The translations under genes and the position numbers were made by a program. The notes below the pieces were generated by a model, which was not told the DNA's origin, did not search any database, and saw only the letters and a list, made by a program, of their open reading frames with translations. A stretch of 64,000 nt of DNA from Rhodotorula mucilaginosa (taxonomy: Eukaryota > Basidiomycota > Microbotryomycetes > Sporidiobolales > Sporidiobolaceae), in NCBI GenBank assembly GCA_034406715.1, contig CP137876.1:660001-724000 (forward strand), read 5' to 3'. Below are positions 36,901-47,769 of this stretch, piece after piece (within the stretch, counting starts at the first letter, position 1; the number at the start of each line of letters is the position of its first letter).

Positions 36901-37188
36901 GGGCGTTGAGATCGGCGAGATGGAGAACCTTTTCCCTGTAGTCCATAGACCTCGTGTGAGCATGCCGAGGTCTCGTGTGCCTGCATCTTTCCGCGACGCG
37001 TGCACGCGAGGGAATCCGGAAAAGTTGCGACGTGGGGAGGGTTTGCAGCAACGCGCGAGGAGACAGACCCACCTCGGGAGGGCGTTGGCCTGGACGACTG
37101 GTCCACGCAAGATGAGTGTGTCACCGCTCAGGACCGACTTGGTGATGGCGGCGAGGCTCTGTTGTTGCTCGGACGACGGGGCGGCCAT
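33939..37188 (-). CDS. SND1: Tudor-SN (SND1/p100) staphylococcal-nuclease-like protein
   Basis: The first exon codes MAAPSSEQQQSLAAITKSVL then SGDTLILRG, and splices in phase to EKVLHLADLNAPRLGSRE and DEPWAFESRDFLRSLVVGKE, the standard SN1 opening. Repeated SN-like (OB-fold) modules follow in one long exon: VAFLAEYKGKPLDAIVEGV, then RSFDALVTRVWGADMLSIV and FKRQGRIQGVVDYTASGSRF. The Tudor domain is ELVSAKFSADDAWYRAKVKR with AEVLYIDYG after splicing, and the final SN half ends YELGD then VLEDD. The last intron brings in the VLEDD stop exon (TAA at 33939-33941). Tudor-SN binds dimethyl-arginine and RNA and acts in RISC, stress granules, splicing and edited-RNA turnover in other eukaryotes. The domain set is complete. 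Divergent from the LCB kinase, with 213 bp between starts. Confidence 0.93.
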
Positions 37189-37401
37189 CGTGTCGACTCT
37201 TTTTTCGGGAGACCGGACTGCGACTGCGCGACGGGCTGTGAGCGCGCTGCAGCAACGTGTTGGGTGCTCTCAGGAACTCACAGCGTGTAGACACGTGTGC
37301 ACACTTCGAGTCGGGTGAGCAAGGGTCGGGATCGACCAACCGTCGGCGGCTGAAGCTGTCTGTTGACCTTGCAGATATTCTTGCACCTCGCTCACTCGAC
37401 T

Positions 37402-39723
37402 ATGGGCTGCACGGGCTGCAATTGCTCGTCTAGGAATGCACCCGACGAGCACCACGGCGGCGACTATGCTTCTCTCTGGACGCAGGCCGAAGCCGACTCG
37501 GCGCGAGAACTCCTCGTTGTGAACCAGAAGGACTGCCCCGTCAACCTCTCGCTGACCCAGTACGGCCTTGTTGTCGTCAAGAGGAAACCAGGTGAGGCTT
37601 GCCGCGATCTGTATGCCGGTGCAGTCCCTCCGCGCGGGCACTGACGCTTTCTCCCCACTTTTGTCTCGCTCCCGATGACCGAACCTCGCCGCATACAGGG
37701 TCGCTACACTCTTTAAAGCTCTCGCACGGTCAGTCACGGCATCGAGTTCCCTTACCTCGGAGGCAGAAGCCGGCTTCATCTTGGCTGGACGCCGGTCTGA
37801 CGTGCCCAACCCTGCCAACACAGCGTCAGCCAGTTCGACGCGCACGATCCCGTACATTTGCCTACTCGCAGCCACGTGCGATGGCGCAGCGTCTTCGTCG
37901 AGCATCCCGACCGACGGGACGACGCGCACCGACAAGCTCGCCGGATCCGCGGTACAGATCACAGTTTCGGCGCTCGTCCCCCGGAATCGCGGTCAGCCGG
38001 ACGGCCCGCTCAAGCTCTGGACGCTCCGAGCACACGTGCCGCCGGATCGGGAAAATCGATCACTCGACCTGAACGAGGCAGGACCAGCCCAGACTACAAT
38101 GGAGCTCGATCACGCGGCAAAGGCCGAACGCTGGTGCAGGATGGCAGAGGAGAACGCCTACGCCGGGTCAAAGCGGCGCCCCAAGCTCCATTGCGTGGTG
38201 AACCCGGCCGGCGGCAAGGGCAAAGCCAAAGCAGTCTGGACTGAAGAGGTCAGGCCAATATTTGAGGCTGCAGGCTGTCAGTTCGACGTATCGTGTGAGT
38301 TTTCGCTCTCCTTCGGCGTATTCTGCCCCGGCCTTGACTAAGTAGGGGATACTTGCCCTAGATACGGGTCCACCTCAGAGTGCTACGAACGCTTCCGCGA
38401 TCGCCTCGAAGCACCCGTCCGACACCTACGACGCGCTCGTCGCCTTCTCAGGAGACGGCATCGTGCACGAGCTCCTGAACGGCCTCGCAAATCACAGGAG
38501 CGGCAAAGGACGCAAAGTCCTGAAAGAGACGCCCATCGTCCATGTGCCCTGCGGCAGCGGGAACGCGCTCGCAACGAGTCTACTCGGTCCGGAAAAGGTC
38601 GGCGATGTCCGATGGGCCGCGCTCGCAGCGCTGAAAGGTATGCGCCTTTTGGGGACCCCTCTTAAAGTTGTTCCGAGGGAGTTTGAGCTCATGCGATCGT
38701 GAACACCAGGCAAACCACTGGCAATCGACCTCGGCTCATTAACGCAATCGAGTGGGAAACGGATCTTCACCTTTCTTAGTCAAGCCTTCGGCTTGATGGC
38801 GGACCTTGGCAAGTCTCGCGTTGCATCCCTTTGACAGGCCAATGACAAGCGCTGACAGTCTATTATCGCAGATCTGGGCACCGAGCACCTGCGATGGATG
38901 GGCGACGCGCGATTTACATACGGCTACATCAAGGGAGCAATGGAGCGACGAACGTATCCCTTGCATCTGGACGTCGACATCGTCTCCTCCTCGCGTTCCG
39001 ACATCGGAAAACGACACAATACCGCAGTTCGAGCGGCGACCTCGGAGAATACCGAGAACGTTGCGGTCGACTCCCTCGCTCCCGACGAGGACCCCGACGC
39101 GCTGCCACCATTGCGGCTACCGGGCATCTTTGAACCGTTCTCCGAGCATACCAAAGAATTGCGGCATCTCCCTGGGCCCGAAGGCGTGGAACCGGGTCGC
39201 TACTCGATCGACCTTTCGGAAGACGGCGTCTTCTTCCTGTACGGCGGCAAAGTGCCCTTCGTGGCTAAAGACGTGCGTCACAGCTCTGTCAGAGTTGGTT
39301 CTCTACCTTGACCACTCTTAGTGACGCTCGTTGTACATCCCGAAACACAGGTGATGATGTTCCCCGCGGCGGATCCGAACGACGGCTTGATCGACCTCGC
39401 CATATTGACTTCTATGGGTCGGGTGGAAGCGCTCAAGGTGAGCCCAGGAAATCGGATATATATTAATGTCGAGCTGACGAGCCCGAACTCTGCAGGCGAT
39501 GGACGGAGCCGAGTCGGGGGCGCTGTTTTCGCACCGCTCGTTGACCTACCTCAAGGTCAAGTCGTACCGCCTCAATTTTACGCCGAAGCAAGGAGGTTGC
39601 ATCTCGATAGACGGCGAAGAAGTGCCGTACGAGGCGTTCCAGGTCGAGGTGCATAAAGGGTTGGCGAGGGTCATGAGCCTGACCGGCAGATGGGAAGGTC
39701 GGAGACGAATCCAGGGCTTTTGA
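37402..39723 (+). CDS. Sphingoid long-chain-base kinase (Lcb4/5, sphingosine kinase)
   Basis: A lipid kinase of the DAGK-catalytic family with about nine introns. The N-terminus (MGCTGCNCSSRNAPDEHHGG) is rich in Cys just after the initiator, suiting palmitoylation at a membrane. The kinase core has LHCVVNPAGGKGKAKAVW (nucleotide loop, N-P-x-G-G-K-G-K), then DALVAFSGDGIVHELLNGL (the S-G-D-G-x-x-x-E catalytic motif) and VHVPCGSGNALATSL. LAIDLGSLTQSSGKRIFTFL and the DLGTEHLRWMGDARFTYGYI block follow, both typical of sphingosine kinases. The C-terminal half ends with GGCISIDGEEVPYEAFQVEV and HKGLARVMSLTGRWEG. It phosphorylates dihydrosphingosine/phytosphingosine to the 1-phosphates that feed signalling and Dpl1 lyase. 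The exon joins between 37.6 and 37.8 kb are approximate. Confidence 0.88.
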
Positions 39724-39981
39724 CTGAGGCGATGGCCGGGATGGGTTTATTGGGCAGTCTATCACTTTGTTGTCATCATTTTAGGGGAAGTTGACCTTCC
39801 AGTCGTAGCTGGAACTATTCCTTTCTCTTGGCAAGTCGAACTGCGCGGGATCGATGAACGAGTGCGCCTCAATGCTGTTTGCTTTCAGGTCAAGGTAGAA
39901 GTGTCATCTGCTGAACACGACGCAGCTCGACCGGCAGGCGATGCAGTAAGATAAGAGGCGGAATCGGTTTGCATCCACGGC

Positions 39982-40673
39982 CTACTTCTTGCTACCGCCG
40001 TTGTTGCCTTCTCCTTCCTCGCCCTCGCCTTTCCCGGAGGCCGTGCGCACCTTCTCATGGTACGCCTCGAGGCCCTTCTCTGCCATCTTTTCGAAGCCTT
40101 CGCCGCCCATCTGCTGCAGTGCTTGGAACGCCTCTGCCGGGTTGAACTCGACGCCGGCGGCGCGGAGTGCAACCATTAACCGCTCCGAGGCGGCGCGAAG
40201 GTCCGGATCCCTGTGTTACGGTGTGTGGCACCCGGTCAGCAAGTCCCGATTGCGACCGTATCGCTCGCGCAGCAGACGCACCGTGCAAGCTGGAGCATCA
40301 TCATCATGGACGGTTTCTGGCCGGCGGCGAGGTCCACGCCAGTCTTGTCCCGCGTCACCCGCGCCATGTTCTCGATCGCATCAAGGACTTCGGGATGCTG
40401 TTGGATGCGCTGGAAGAGCGGGGCGTGTTCGGAAGCGAACTTCTCGCTGGCGAAGGGGTCCTGCTCTGGCTCCTTCGCCTCGACCCGGGCCGTCGAGCTG
40501 AGGCCGCGCACATGCGAGGTCGGGAACCGGAGGGAGACTGGCTGGGCCTGAGTCGAGTGCAGCGAGTACAGGTGTGTGGTGGCGAACGGCGATGATGTCG
40601 ACGTCGAGACGGTGGTCGGAGTCCGGGCGGCCTGGCGGACCGCAGTGCGAGCCAAACGGGGTGCGGATTGCAT
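39982..40673 (-). CDS. Small conserved-looking mitochondrial protein of unknown function
   Basis: Two exons (40673-40282 and 40210-39982), with a 71-nt intron, give 206 residues in frame. The N-terminus MQSAPRLARTAVRQAARTPT has Arg and Ser/Thr with no acids over about 45 residues, a convincing mitochondrial presequence, and RGLSSTARVEAKEPEQ looks like the cleavage zone. The mature part is mostly helical: HAPLFQRIQQHPEVLDAIEN, then RDKTGVDLAAGQKPSMMMML and LARDPDLRAASERLMVALRA followed by NPAEAFQALQQMGGEGFEKM. The tail is Gly/Lys rich. I recognise no domain; the E-R-I-x-x-H-P-E-V-x-D-A style helices resemble small assembly or chaperone proteins, but that is only an impression. It is convergent with the LCB kinase. 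Confidence 0.65.
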
Positions 40674-41843
40674 GAGGGGCAGGAGTGCTATGAGGGTTCG
40701 TCGAGTATCAAAGAGGAGGTTCGAAAGTCTTCGTCTCGCGGGCTCTCACCGCGCTGCCGGCCTTGGCCGGCCGGCGGCGTCACCCCCGAAACGCCGCGGC
40801 TCTACTCTTATCTCCGCAGTGACGTTCGAAACACGCTCCCGGCTTAACGCTTTGGTATGCGAGAGCATGGGAAACCTTGCAAATGCGAAGACTGTGTCGG
40901 CCGTATGTCAAAATATCAATCCGCCAGCGCGTCGACTCCGGCCGCAATGCATATGCTTCGAAGCGTTGTGCTTCGCATGAGTTGGCAAGGATGCTCTGCC
41001 TGTATGGATGCCCGGGTCTCCTCGCTCGTCGAGCGGCGACCAGTGGCGCATAGCCCGTTGTATCTGCTGACAAGCGCGAGGACTGGCGCGCCCGCGGCCG
41101 AAGTACCACACTCTTTCGTAAGCCGTCATATTTACCTCGTGCCCTCCGGCCTCACTCTGAGCTGTGAGACCTCCTCCTCTGTCCGCATTCTCGTTCCACA
41201 CCGAGGTGGGCTGGTTGCCCGCGTCACTTCGGTGTGCGGACGACTTGACCGTCGGCGCGGTCTGGCGGCGAGGCAACCGTTCACGCGGCGGAGACGGCCT
41301 CCTGGCACGTTCTTGACAGGCGACGAGGCTTGTCGAGAGGTCTTGGGGAGAGCAGAGCATTGATCTGCGATGAACACGGCAAGCGGCTAGCCTCAATGGT
41401 CACGCGACTTGCAGCAAGGCGGAGCAGCGCGCGTGTTTAGCTCAGGCAGAGGAAGCAGCCACGCCAGTACGCGCCCTTGGCAGGCGACAGAAGCATGAAT
41501 GGTGTGCCTTCTGCAAGTAGGCACAGGTAGCGCAGAGAGGGGTGATGGAGGTCGCGGCATGCGGAGGCGTGTCGAGCGTTGTCGCCGAGGATGGAGTGAA
41601 GGGTGCGTGCGAGGGTCGAGGGTGGCGATGCGGTCAGCTGGGTGAGAGTGCACAAGAGTCGCCCGTAGCTTGACACAGCAGCGAGTGAGCTTTAATGCTG
41701 GCGCAGAAGGAGAGAGAGTGAGTACTTGACAGGCGGAAGCGTCTCTGAGCCGCGTCTCGCGCGGTCGACTTGGCGTCGAGCGCTGCGCCCTCGCTCTTGT
41801 CCCTCGCACCCTCGCCGCGTCTTCACGCTCGCCCTTACCCAAC
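40674..41843. other. Intergenic: promoter zone of eS1 and of the mitochondrial protein
   Basis: The 1.17-kb gap separates two divergent genes. The right end, just before the eS1 start, is pyrimidine-rich, as is common upstream of ribosomal-protein genes. A minus-strand frame at 41437-41676 has fair codon bias but lacks a start and a splice-compatible partner, so it was not called. Confidence 0.4.
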
Positions 41844-43405
41844 ATGGGCAAGTCGTCTCTCTCTACAGATCTATCACAGTCGAGCTGCCCGCCTTCCCCC
41901 GACCCCCTCGCGCGCTGCCACGCCGCCGACAACCCGACCGCCTTCGAGCTGTGCCGACCGTCTCCCATTTTTCGCTCGCCGCCCCCGACCCTAGCCGTCC
42001 TCCCTGGGACCGCCTGCCATGTATATTCGGGGCACAGAGACACTAGAGGGACTGTCTGGATGGGCATCGATACGCCCTGGGTGACGGTGCAGGCGCGGGA
42101 TGGTGCTCTTGCGGTCGAGCTCGGCGGATGCTGGCAGGCGGTGGCATCTCGACACCCTCGCTCAAGCTCGCGTGGCGGCCGCATACGACCCCTTTATCGA
42201 CACCATTTTACACCCTACGGCCGGCGACACGGGCGGCGGCAGCTCGACGGCGCTCGCGGGATTCGAGGTGTCTTGAGCGGGGAACTGGCATGCTAACCCG
42301 AACACCCTCGCCTGCGTGCAGCTGTCGGTAAGAACAAGCGCCTCTCGAAGGGAAAGAAGGGCATCAAGAAGCGGGTTGTAGACCCCTTCACCCGCAAGGG
42401 TAAGCTAGAGCCGTCTCCCCAGGCCGCAACTCCCTACCGTACGCCGCATCTCCAACTGACGCCTGGCGCCTATGCAGACTGGTACGACCTTAAGGCGCCG
42501 TCCATGTTCGACACCCGCAACGTTGGCAAGACCCTCGTCAACCGTTCGTCGGGCCTGAGTACGTGACCTCTTCTCGTCCACGGCCCACATCTGCCTCTCG
42601 ACCGAACCATCCCGGCTCATCCATAACCTGTACACCCCTCCTGCAGAGAACGCCAACGACTCGCTCAAGGGCCGCATCTTTGAGCTGTCTTTGGCTGACC
42701 TCAACAAGGACGACGAGAACTCGTTCCGCAAGGTCTCGCTCCGTGTCGACGAGGTCCAGGGCAAGGCGTGCCTGACCAACTTCAACGGCATGGACTTCAC
42801 CTCGGACAAGCTCCGCTCGCTCGTCCGCAAGTGGCAGACCCTGATCGAGGCGCACATCGACGTCAAGACCACCGACGGTTACCTCGTCCGCCTCTTCACC
42901 ATCGGCTTCACCAAGCGTCGCCCGAACCAGGTCAAGAAGACGACCTACGCTCAGTCGGCGCAGATCCGTGAGATCCGCCAGAAGATGTTCGAGATCGCGC
43001 AGCGTGAGGCCACCTCGTGCGACCTCAAGCAGCTCGTTCAGAAGCTCGTCCCGGAGGTTATCGGCCGTGAGATCGAGAAGGCGTCGCAGGGCATCTACCC
43101 CCTCCAGAACTGCTACGTCCGCAAGGTCCGTACTACCTCGCTTTGATCTGCCGCTCCCCCCGAAACTGCGCTGACGCCCGGCTGTTGTTGACCCGTCCAC
43201 AGGTCAAGATCCTCAAGCAGCCGAAGTTCGACATTTCCAAGCTGCTCGAGCTCCACTCGGCATCCACCGAGACGGAGGTCGGCCAGAAGGTCCAGCGCGA
43301 GTTCGTTGAGGTGAGTTGCGCAGGAGCAGGTCCCGATCTGCTGCTCGGGCTCACACTGACATCTTTCCCGCCTCCGTGCAGCCCGCGGTCCTCGAGTCGG
43401 TCTAA
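41844..43405 (+). CDS. RPS1: 40S ribosomal protein eS1 (Rps1/RPS3A)
   Basis: Six exons (41844-41847, 42322-42399, 42478-42558, 42647-43125, 43203-43310, 43382-43405) give 257 residues, the usual length for eS1. The protein starts [20 protein letters not shown], continues [20 protein letters not shown] and [20 protein letters not shown], and holds the signature [19 protein letters not shown]. It ends FVEPAVLESV. The first exon is only ATGG, a layout seen in many fungal ribosomal-protein genes. Its intron starts GCAAGT rather than GTAAGT and ends in CAG, so it appears to be a GC-AG intron; no ATGG followed by GT in the right phase was found nearby. The other introns are GT-AG and short. eS1 sits on the 40S platform near the mRNA exit and contacts eIF3. 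Confidence 0.97.
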
Positions 43406-44220
43406 ACTGTAGGCCCACTTAGAGGATGTATGTTGTTTTTTGGGGCGTTGAAACGCAGACGCTCAGGTGCTGGCTCCCAATCTGAGTGCGCAGTCCCCAG
43501 TGCTGGGAAGTTTTCTCTTTTCCGAACCTCCTTCCGTCTTCGCTGGCAAGCACGCCGCCTCCGCGCCATCGTTGTTGTGCAGCTCGTCGTCGTCCCTGAC
43601 GCGCACGCGAGGCTCAGAAGACTCGGACTGCTCAAGGGCCGCGTCTGCTGGAATCGCTTCCGCTGGAACCGCTGCGAGATGAAGAGTGCGTCTCCTCGAG
43701 CTTTCATTCCCACCTGCTGCCGACTTCTCTTGCTCTGCACGTCTATGCTCTGTCTTCTCTGCTGTCTTTCCTCTTGTTCCGGGTCAACGGAGAGCTCCGG
43801 TCCGCCGATCCCGCCAGTCTCTTGTCCTTTCACAGTCCTAGCTACTTTGACGGTCCTTCTTCTCCATCTGATGCGCATTACAGGGCTAGGGTACGAAATG
43901 GAGGCACTTCTGTCAACATCTATATGTTGCCTTTCAACTTCCTTTCGCACTCCGAGAAGTCTTTGACTGCGTCGTACGGGAAGGTCGTCAAAGAACGATT
44001 CCAGCTTGGATCAGGCAGCAAAAATCTCCCCCTACCGGGATGACCGCCTCGGAGGCAGTGCTCTCAAATGTCTGGCTCAAACTCGCGGCATATATTGCGC
44101 GGCAGAAGCTGCGGTCAGAAGCACCAACACCCATAGCTTACGACCGATCGTTGTTGGCGAAACCCGAGCAATCCGGAAAGATGACTTAGCATTGCTGACT
44201 GTTGCGGGGAGAAGCTGAGT
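43406..44220. other. Intergenic, no gene recognised
   Basis: The left part is the 3' UTR of the eS1 gene. Open frames on both strands between 43.4 and 44.0 kb are Arg/Ser/Leu-rich with no consistent codon bias and no motif. No RNA gene was found. Confidence 0.35.
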
Positions 44221-44380
44221 TTGGCGGATACGGACATAGGAATCGGCAACCTCCTTTGCACGCTTCCGCGCTCTGCACTCTGCACTCTGCACTCTGCATC
44301 TCGACTGCTCGAGGCGCCCGCTACCTGACCATCGCCTACAAGTTGCCCGTCCGGTGCTGGAGACGTCGACGCGTCGCTCG
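44221..44380 (+). repeat. Diverged inverted repeat, left arm, with 7-bp tandem units
   Basis: This arm shares an ordered set of blocks with the reverse complement of 45165-45353: TTGGCGGA, AATCGGCAACCTC, a tandem run of the 7-mer CTGCACT, CTCGAC, GCCCGC, GCCTAC and GCGTCGCTCGC. The blocks are separated by small insertions and deletions. It may be an old transposon terminal region or an inverted duplication. Confidence 0.5.
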
Positions 44381-45164
44381 CGGATGTTCCCCCGATCATC
44401 TCTCGCTCTCACCATGTCACGACAAGTCAGACAAGCACGCTTTCAGATCGACACAAGCGACCCCAAGGCGACCTCCGTCGGCGCACGCGTCGCAAACTTC
44501 CGGCAATCGTGACTGCGCGCCCACCGCCGGCGCCGTCGCCTGCTGCACGCATAACAACGACAACCCGAGGCTTGCATGGCGGTTCTCGAAGCGAATCTTG
44601 ACGAGTCAGGTTACTGCGGAGGGGAGGAAAGCTATGTAGAGAGGGTACGCGGGGGATTGCGTGTCTACACTCGCTGATCTGCTGTATCGCGGCACCACCG
44701 TGTTTGCAGCAGATTGCCGCACCTTGTTGTTCCTTCTCTTCTCGCCCATGTCCTTCCGCCCACACATGCCTTGTCGACCTCTCCAGTAGAGCAGGCTTCT
44801 AACCCGGCGTGCATCTCGAGCGGAGTCGCGAATTGTAGCCGGATGTCGCGAACTTCGGCTGCTTGAATCCCTTCTCCTCAGCGCCTCAGCATGTGCGAAG
44901 CCGCGCATGTCTTCGTGTGACCTTCGGCGTCTTCGTCATTTAGCAGTAGCTGGCGGTCTAAGTTTAGAGCAGACAGAGACAGTTGACGGAAGATGCACAG
45001 AGGCAAGCAGATCTCGGCAGAAGAACCGAAGAAGACCGCTTTGTGCGAGTCCATGTAAAGCAAGGATCGAGGTCGGAGGTCGCGTGGCTGACGTGTCGGT
45101 GTCGCCTCGTGCAGCGTCGAAGTTTGTCACCCTCGTCAAGACACTCGGGTGAAGCAGGGGAAGC

Positions 45165-45353
45165 GGCGAGCGACGCGTTCTGATGCGAGGGGACGAGTCG
45201 GGGACCTTGCTGTAGTCCAGGGAGAGCTCGGAGGCGTGCGCGTAGGCAAGCGGCGGGCAGCACGTGAGGTCGAGTGCAGAGTGTGCAGAGTGTGCAGAGT
45301 GCAGAGTGCAGAATGCAGAGTGCAAACGGCGGCGAAAGAGGTTGCCGATTCCG
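45165..45353 (-). repeat. Diverged inverted repeat, right arm
   Basis: The reverse complement carries the same ordered blocks as 44221-44380, with a longer and less regular CTGCACT/CTGCACACT tandem tract at about 45271-45323. The roughly 780 bases between the arms hold no recognisable transposase. Confidence 0.5.
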
Positions 45354-45473
45354 CCAACCCCAGGCGGAGCGAGGAGGACTTGAGGAGCGCTTGAGGATCT
45401 GCTTCGGTCTCTATTCCGGTTGCCCTTTCCCAATAATTTCTCAGCCTTTCGTGAGCGAGTCTCTCTTGACCTG

Positions 45474-45573
45474 TAACAGTCTCCCTCGCTCGCAAGGTTT
45501 GCATATATTTGTCTCTCTTTGAGGAGCAGCTTCTTGGCTTGATCAGTAATAACAGTCTCTCTTGCTTGCAAGG
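45474..45573 (+). repeat. Two copies of a 25-bp direct repeat
   Basis: Copies at about 45474-45498 and 45549-45573 both begin TAACAGTCT and end GCAAGG plus two or three bases. The differences include two positions where CG in the first copy is TG in the second. The repeat sits at the start of the low-GC island. Confidence 0.55.
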
Positions 45574-47769
45574 CTACACGAGCCCTCTCAGTCCTGGGCA
45601 GATTCACGGCCAGATGATCAGATCGACTTATTCCCGAAACTTTAGTTTTGGGTCTTTCAGAGGGGTCGCTCGACAGGGTCTCGCGGTCAAGGGCCGCCAG
45701 ATTTTGGGCCCATGGGCCTCCGTGGTTTTTGCCTGGAGCTCCACAACACAAAGGTGGAGCTCCGACTCCCTGGCCCCTGCCTCCTAGTTACTTGCATGCT
45801 GCCTATACATACGGTACTATATGTCCTCCTCTCCAGATTAGAATGTACAGCCTTTCCTCCATCCCTCTGCCTATTCTTCCAGCCTCCCCTTTCTCCCCTG
45901 CTCCTCCTCTTCCTGCCTCTTCCCCCTCCCTCTCTCTCCATTCTCCTCTCCCCTCTTCTTTCTTTCCCCGTAGAGGTCCCTTTCTCATATCTCCTACCAG
46001 TGACTTGGTGTGTAGGGCTCACTTTAGAGCAGAAAGCCCTGTATTGCCCTGCGGGGAACTTGTGTGGCCACCTTCTCAAAGCGCACTTTGCTCTCCGCCA
46101 GGCTCCGCAATGACAGCTACTATGTTTAGTAGCATACAGGCAGATCTGTTGCACACGCACAGGATCCAGTCTGTGAGCTCACATGCCAAAGTAGACAGTC
46201 CATGCTTGTGTTTGAGCCATGGTTGCCGGAAAAGGAGCAAGCAAAATTCGGGTCTCTCTCAATCAAATGTCAGTATAACAGCCTCTTTCGGCCAAAAATC
46301 CACTTTTGGTTGGATATTCGTGGTTAGGGACACCTAAAACACGCGATTACGCAGCGGATTCCAGACCAAGGCTGTCAAGTGCGCTGCCGGAAAGCGTTGC
46401 AAGATTGTCTTGTAAGCCGTTCTTTTGCTGAGATTTCCAAGTCCAGCATACCAGGGGAGTGATGCAAAGAGATGGAAATTATCTTCTGAACCGCATTGCC
46501 CCTGTACGGCTCTTCCGGCACTCGCTGCCAGATGACCCGTCACTTGCGCCCAAGTCTTGCCTTCAGAGTCCCCAGAGAAGCCTCTTTTTGCATACGGTTG
46601 AGCATATAAGGTCATTGCATGATGAAGAAGTACTTTTGGGCAGCTAAGATTGAGCGTGTTCACTGAGGATCCCTGTTCGCGGCTAATTCCTTTCTACCCT
46701 CACCAGGCCAGCATCACCTCTCCAGCAGCGCTTTTTTTTTTCCACAGTGGGGTCATCTCTTCCCCTATGACCATAGATGCTTTCTGAAGCAAGCTGGCAT
46801 GCGGGAAAGCTGATGTTCACTAAGAGTAGCACTTTTTTTGCGCCGATTTGCGCTGGAAAACTTTGACCGCCCAGAACTGCCGAGTCTCTTGACTATGAGC
46901 GACAAAAATTCAGACTTTTGCAGGCAAGTGTAGTGTCCATCTATATGTACAATTTGGAAGCAGCAGAATCAAGAGCAATGGCAGAATCGCCGGTCAAAAG
47001 CAAATGTTCAACATGTGGGTGAACGACTCACTATGATAGCACATGCCATCCTTGCCCATTTTGAGAGTTCTTTCTTTTCCTTTTCTCTCTAGCCTAGGCT
47101 CTTGTATCTGTTCTCTCCAGCAACCAAGGCAAAAAGAAACTGCTCTGCCCTGCTCATTGTGTCAACTTCGACTTTCATCTCTGTACATGACTTGCAGACA
47201 ATTTGCTCACAGTGTAGTGCGCTAGCTGTTGTAACTGCTGGCCTAAAGCTCTCTATTGCTGCAGACCCTACAGATGAGCTTGACATCTGCTGGGCTGGCA
47301 CTCCGTCGTGCTTGAACTTGCTCATCTTTAGTCCCCTAAGCCCTTCCCTTCGAAAGTCGCTCGTCTTTGGTTCAACCTTTGCTCACGTTACTCTTTCACT
47401 GTTAGAGTCTTCTCTCTACAATGCTCAAGATCAAAGTTACCTGCAAGGACTGGACAAGACATTAGATGATGGATGTTGGACAACATTTTTGCGCGCCGCA
47501 AAGGCTCTTTCTTGTTGTAACTCCGTTACGACCTGGAGGAATACCCAATTCAGTTGATTGGGCTACATAACGCTACGTACCATTCTTCGCTTCCTTTGTC
47601 CTCTGGCAGGGCTTCCTTGTCTTGCTCCTGCTTGAGACAAGTGCGCTTTGCATCATTTCTGTAGTTGCTTCTGCTGTCTTTGAACTGCGTCTCTATTAAA
47701 GTCAGCAGTCTGAAGGTTAGATACTGATTTGCAGGCATAGCGCTAGTGCAGGGGTAGTCGCTACTTGAC
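45574..47769. other. Low-GC, gene-free DNA at the edge of the transposon island
   Basis: Composition drops here, with long pyrimidine runs (45.83-46.0 kb), a T9 tract near 46.73 kb and very few CpG dinucleotides. For example, 47041-47220 has one. Open frames are short and without motifs. I read it as heavily decayed repeat sequence, but I could not name a family. Confidence 0.45.

Noticed and set aside
36113-37318. Plus-strand open frame of about 401 codons opposite Tudor-SN
   Set aside because: The minus strand encodes well-conserved nuclease-like domains there; the plus frame is a compositional shadow.
37270-37962. Minus-strand open frame of about 230 codons at the start of the LCB kinase
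   Set aside because: It overlaps the kinase 5' exons and introns, has no motif and starts from an unlikely initiator.
41437-41676. Minus-strand frame with fair codon bias upstream of eS1
   Set aside because: There is an in-frame stop just before it and no splice donor in a compatible phase upstream; it falls in the eS1 promoter region.
41848-42321. snoRNA inside the long first intron of the eS1 gene (vertebrate RPS3A hosts snoRNAs)
   Set aside because: No TGATGA C box with matching CTGA D box and no H/ACA layout was found on the sense strand.
44274-45323. Heptamer CTGCACT tracts considered as telomeric repeats or a CRISPR array
   Set aside because: The unit does not match fungal telomere repeats, tracts are short, and there are no regular unique spacers; this is a eukaryotic genome.
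47040-47560. Open frames of 60-150 codons considered as host genes in the island
   Set aside because: No codon bias, very low CpG, and no intron signals or motifs; more likely decayed repeat DNA.
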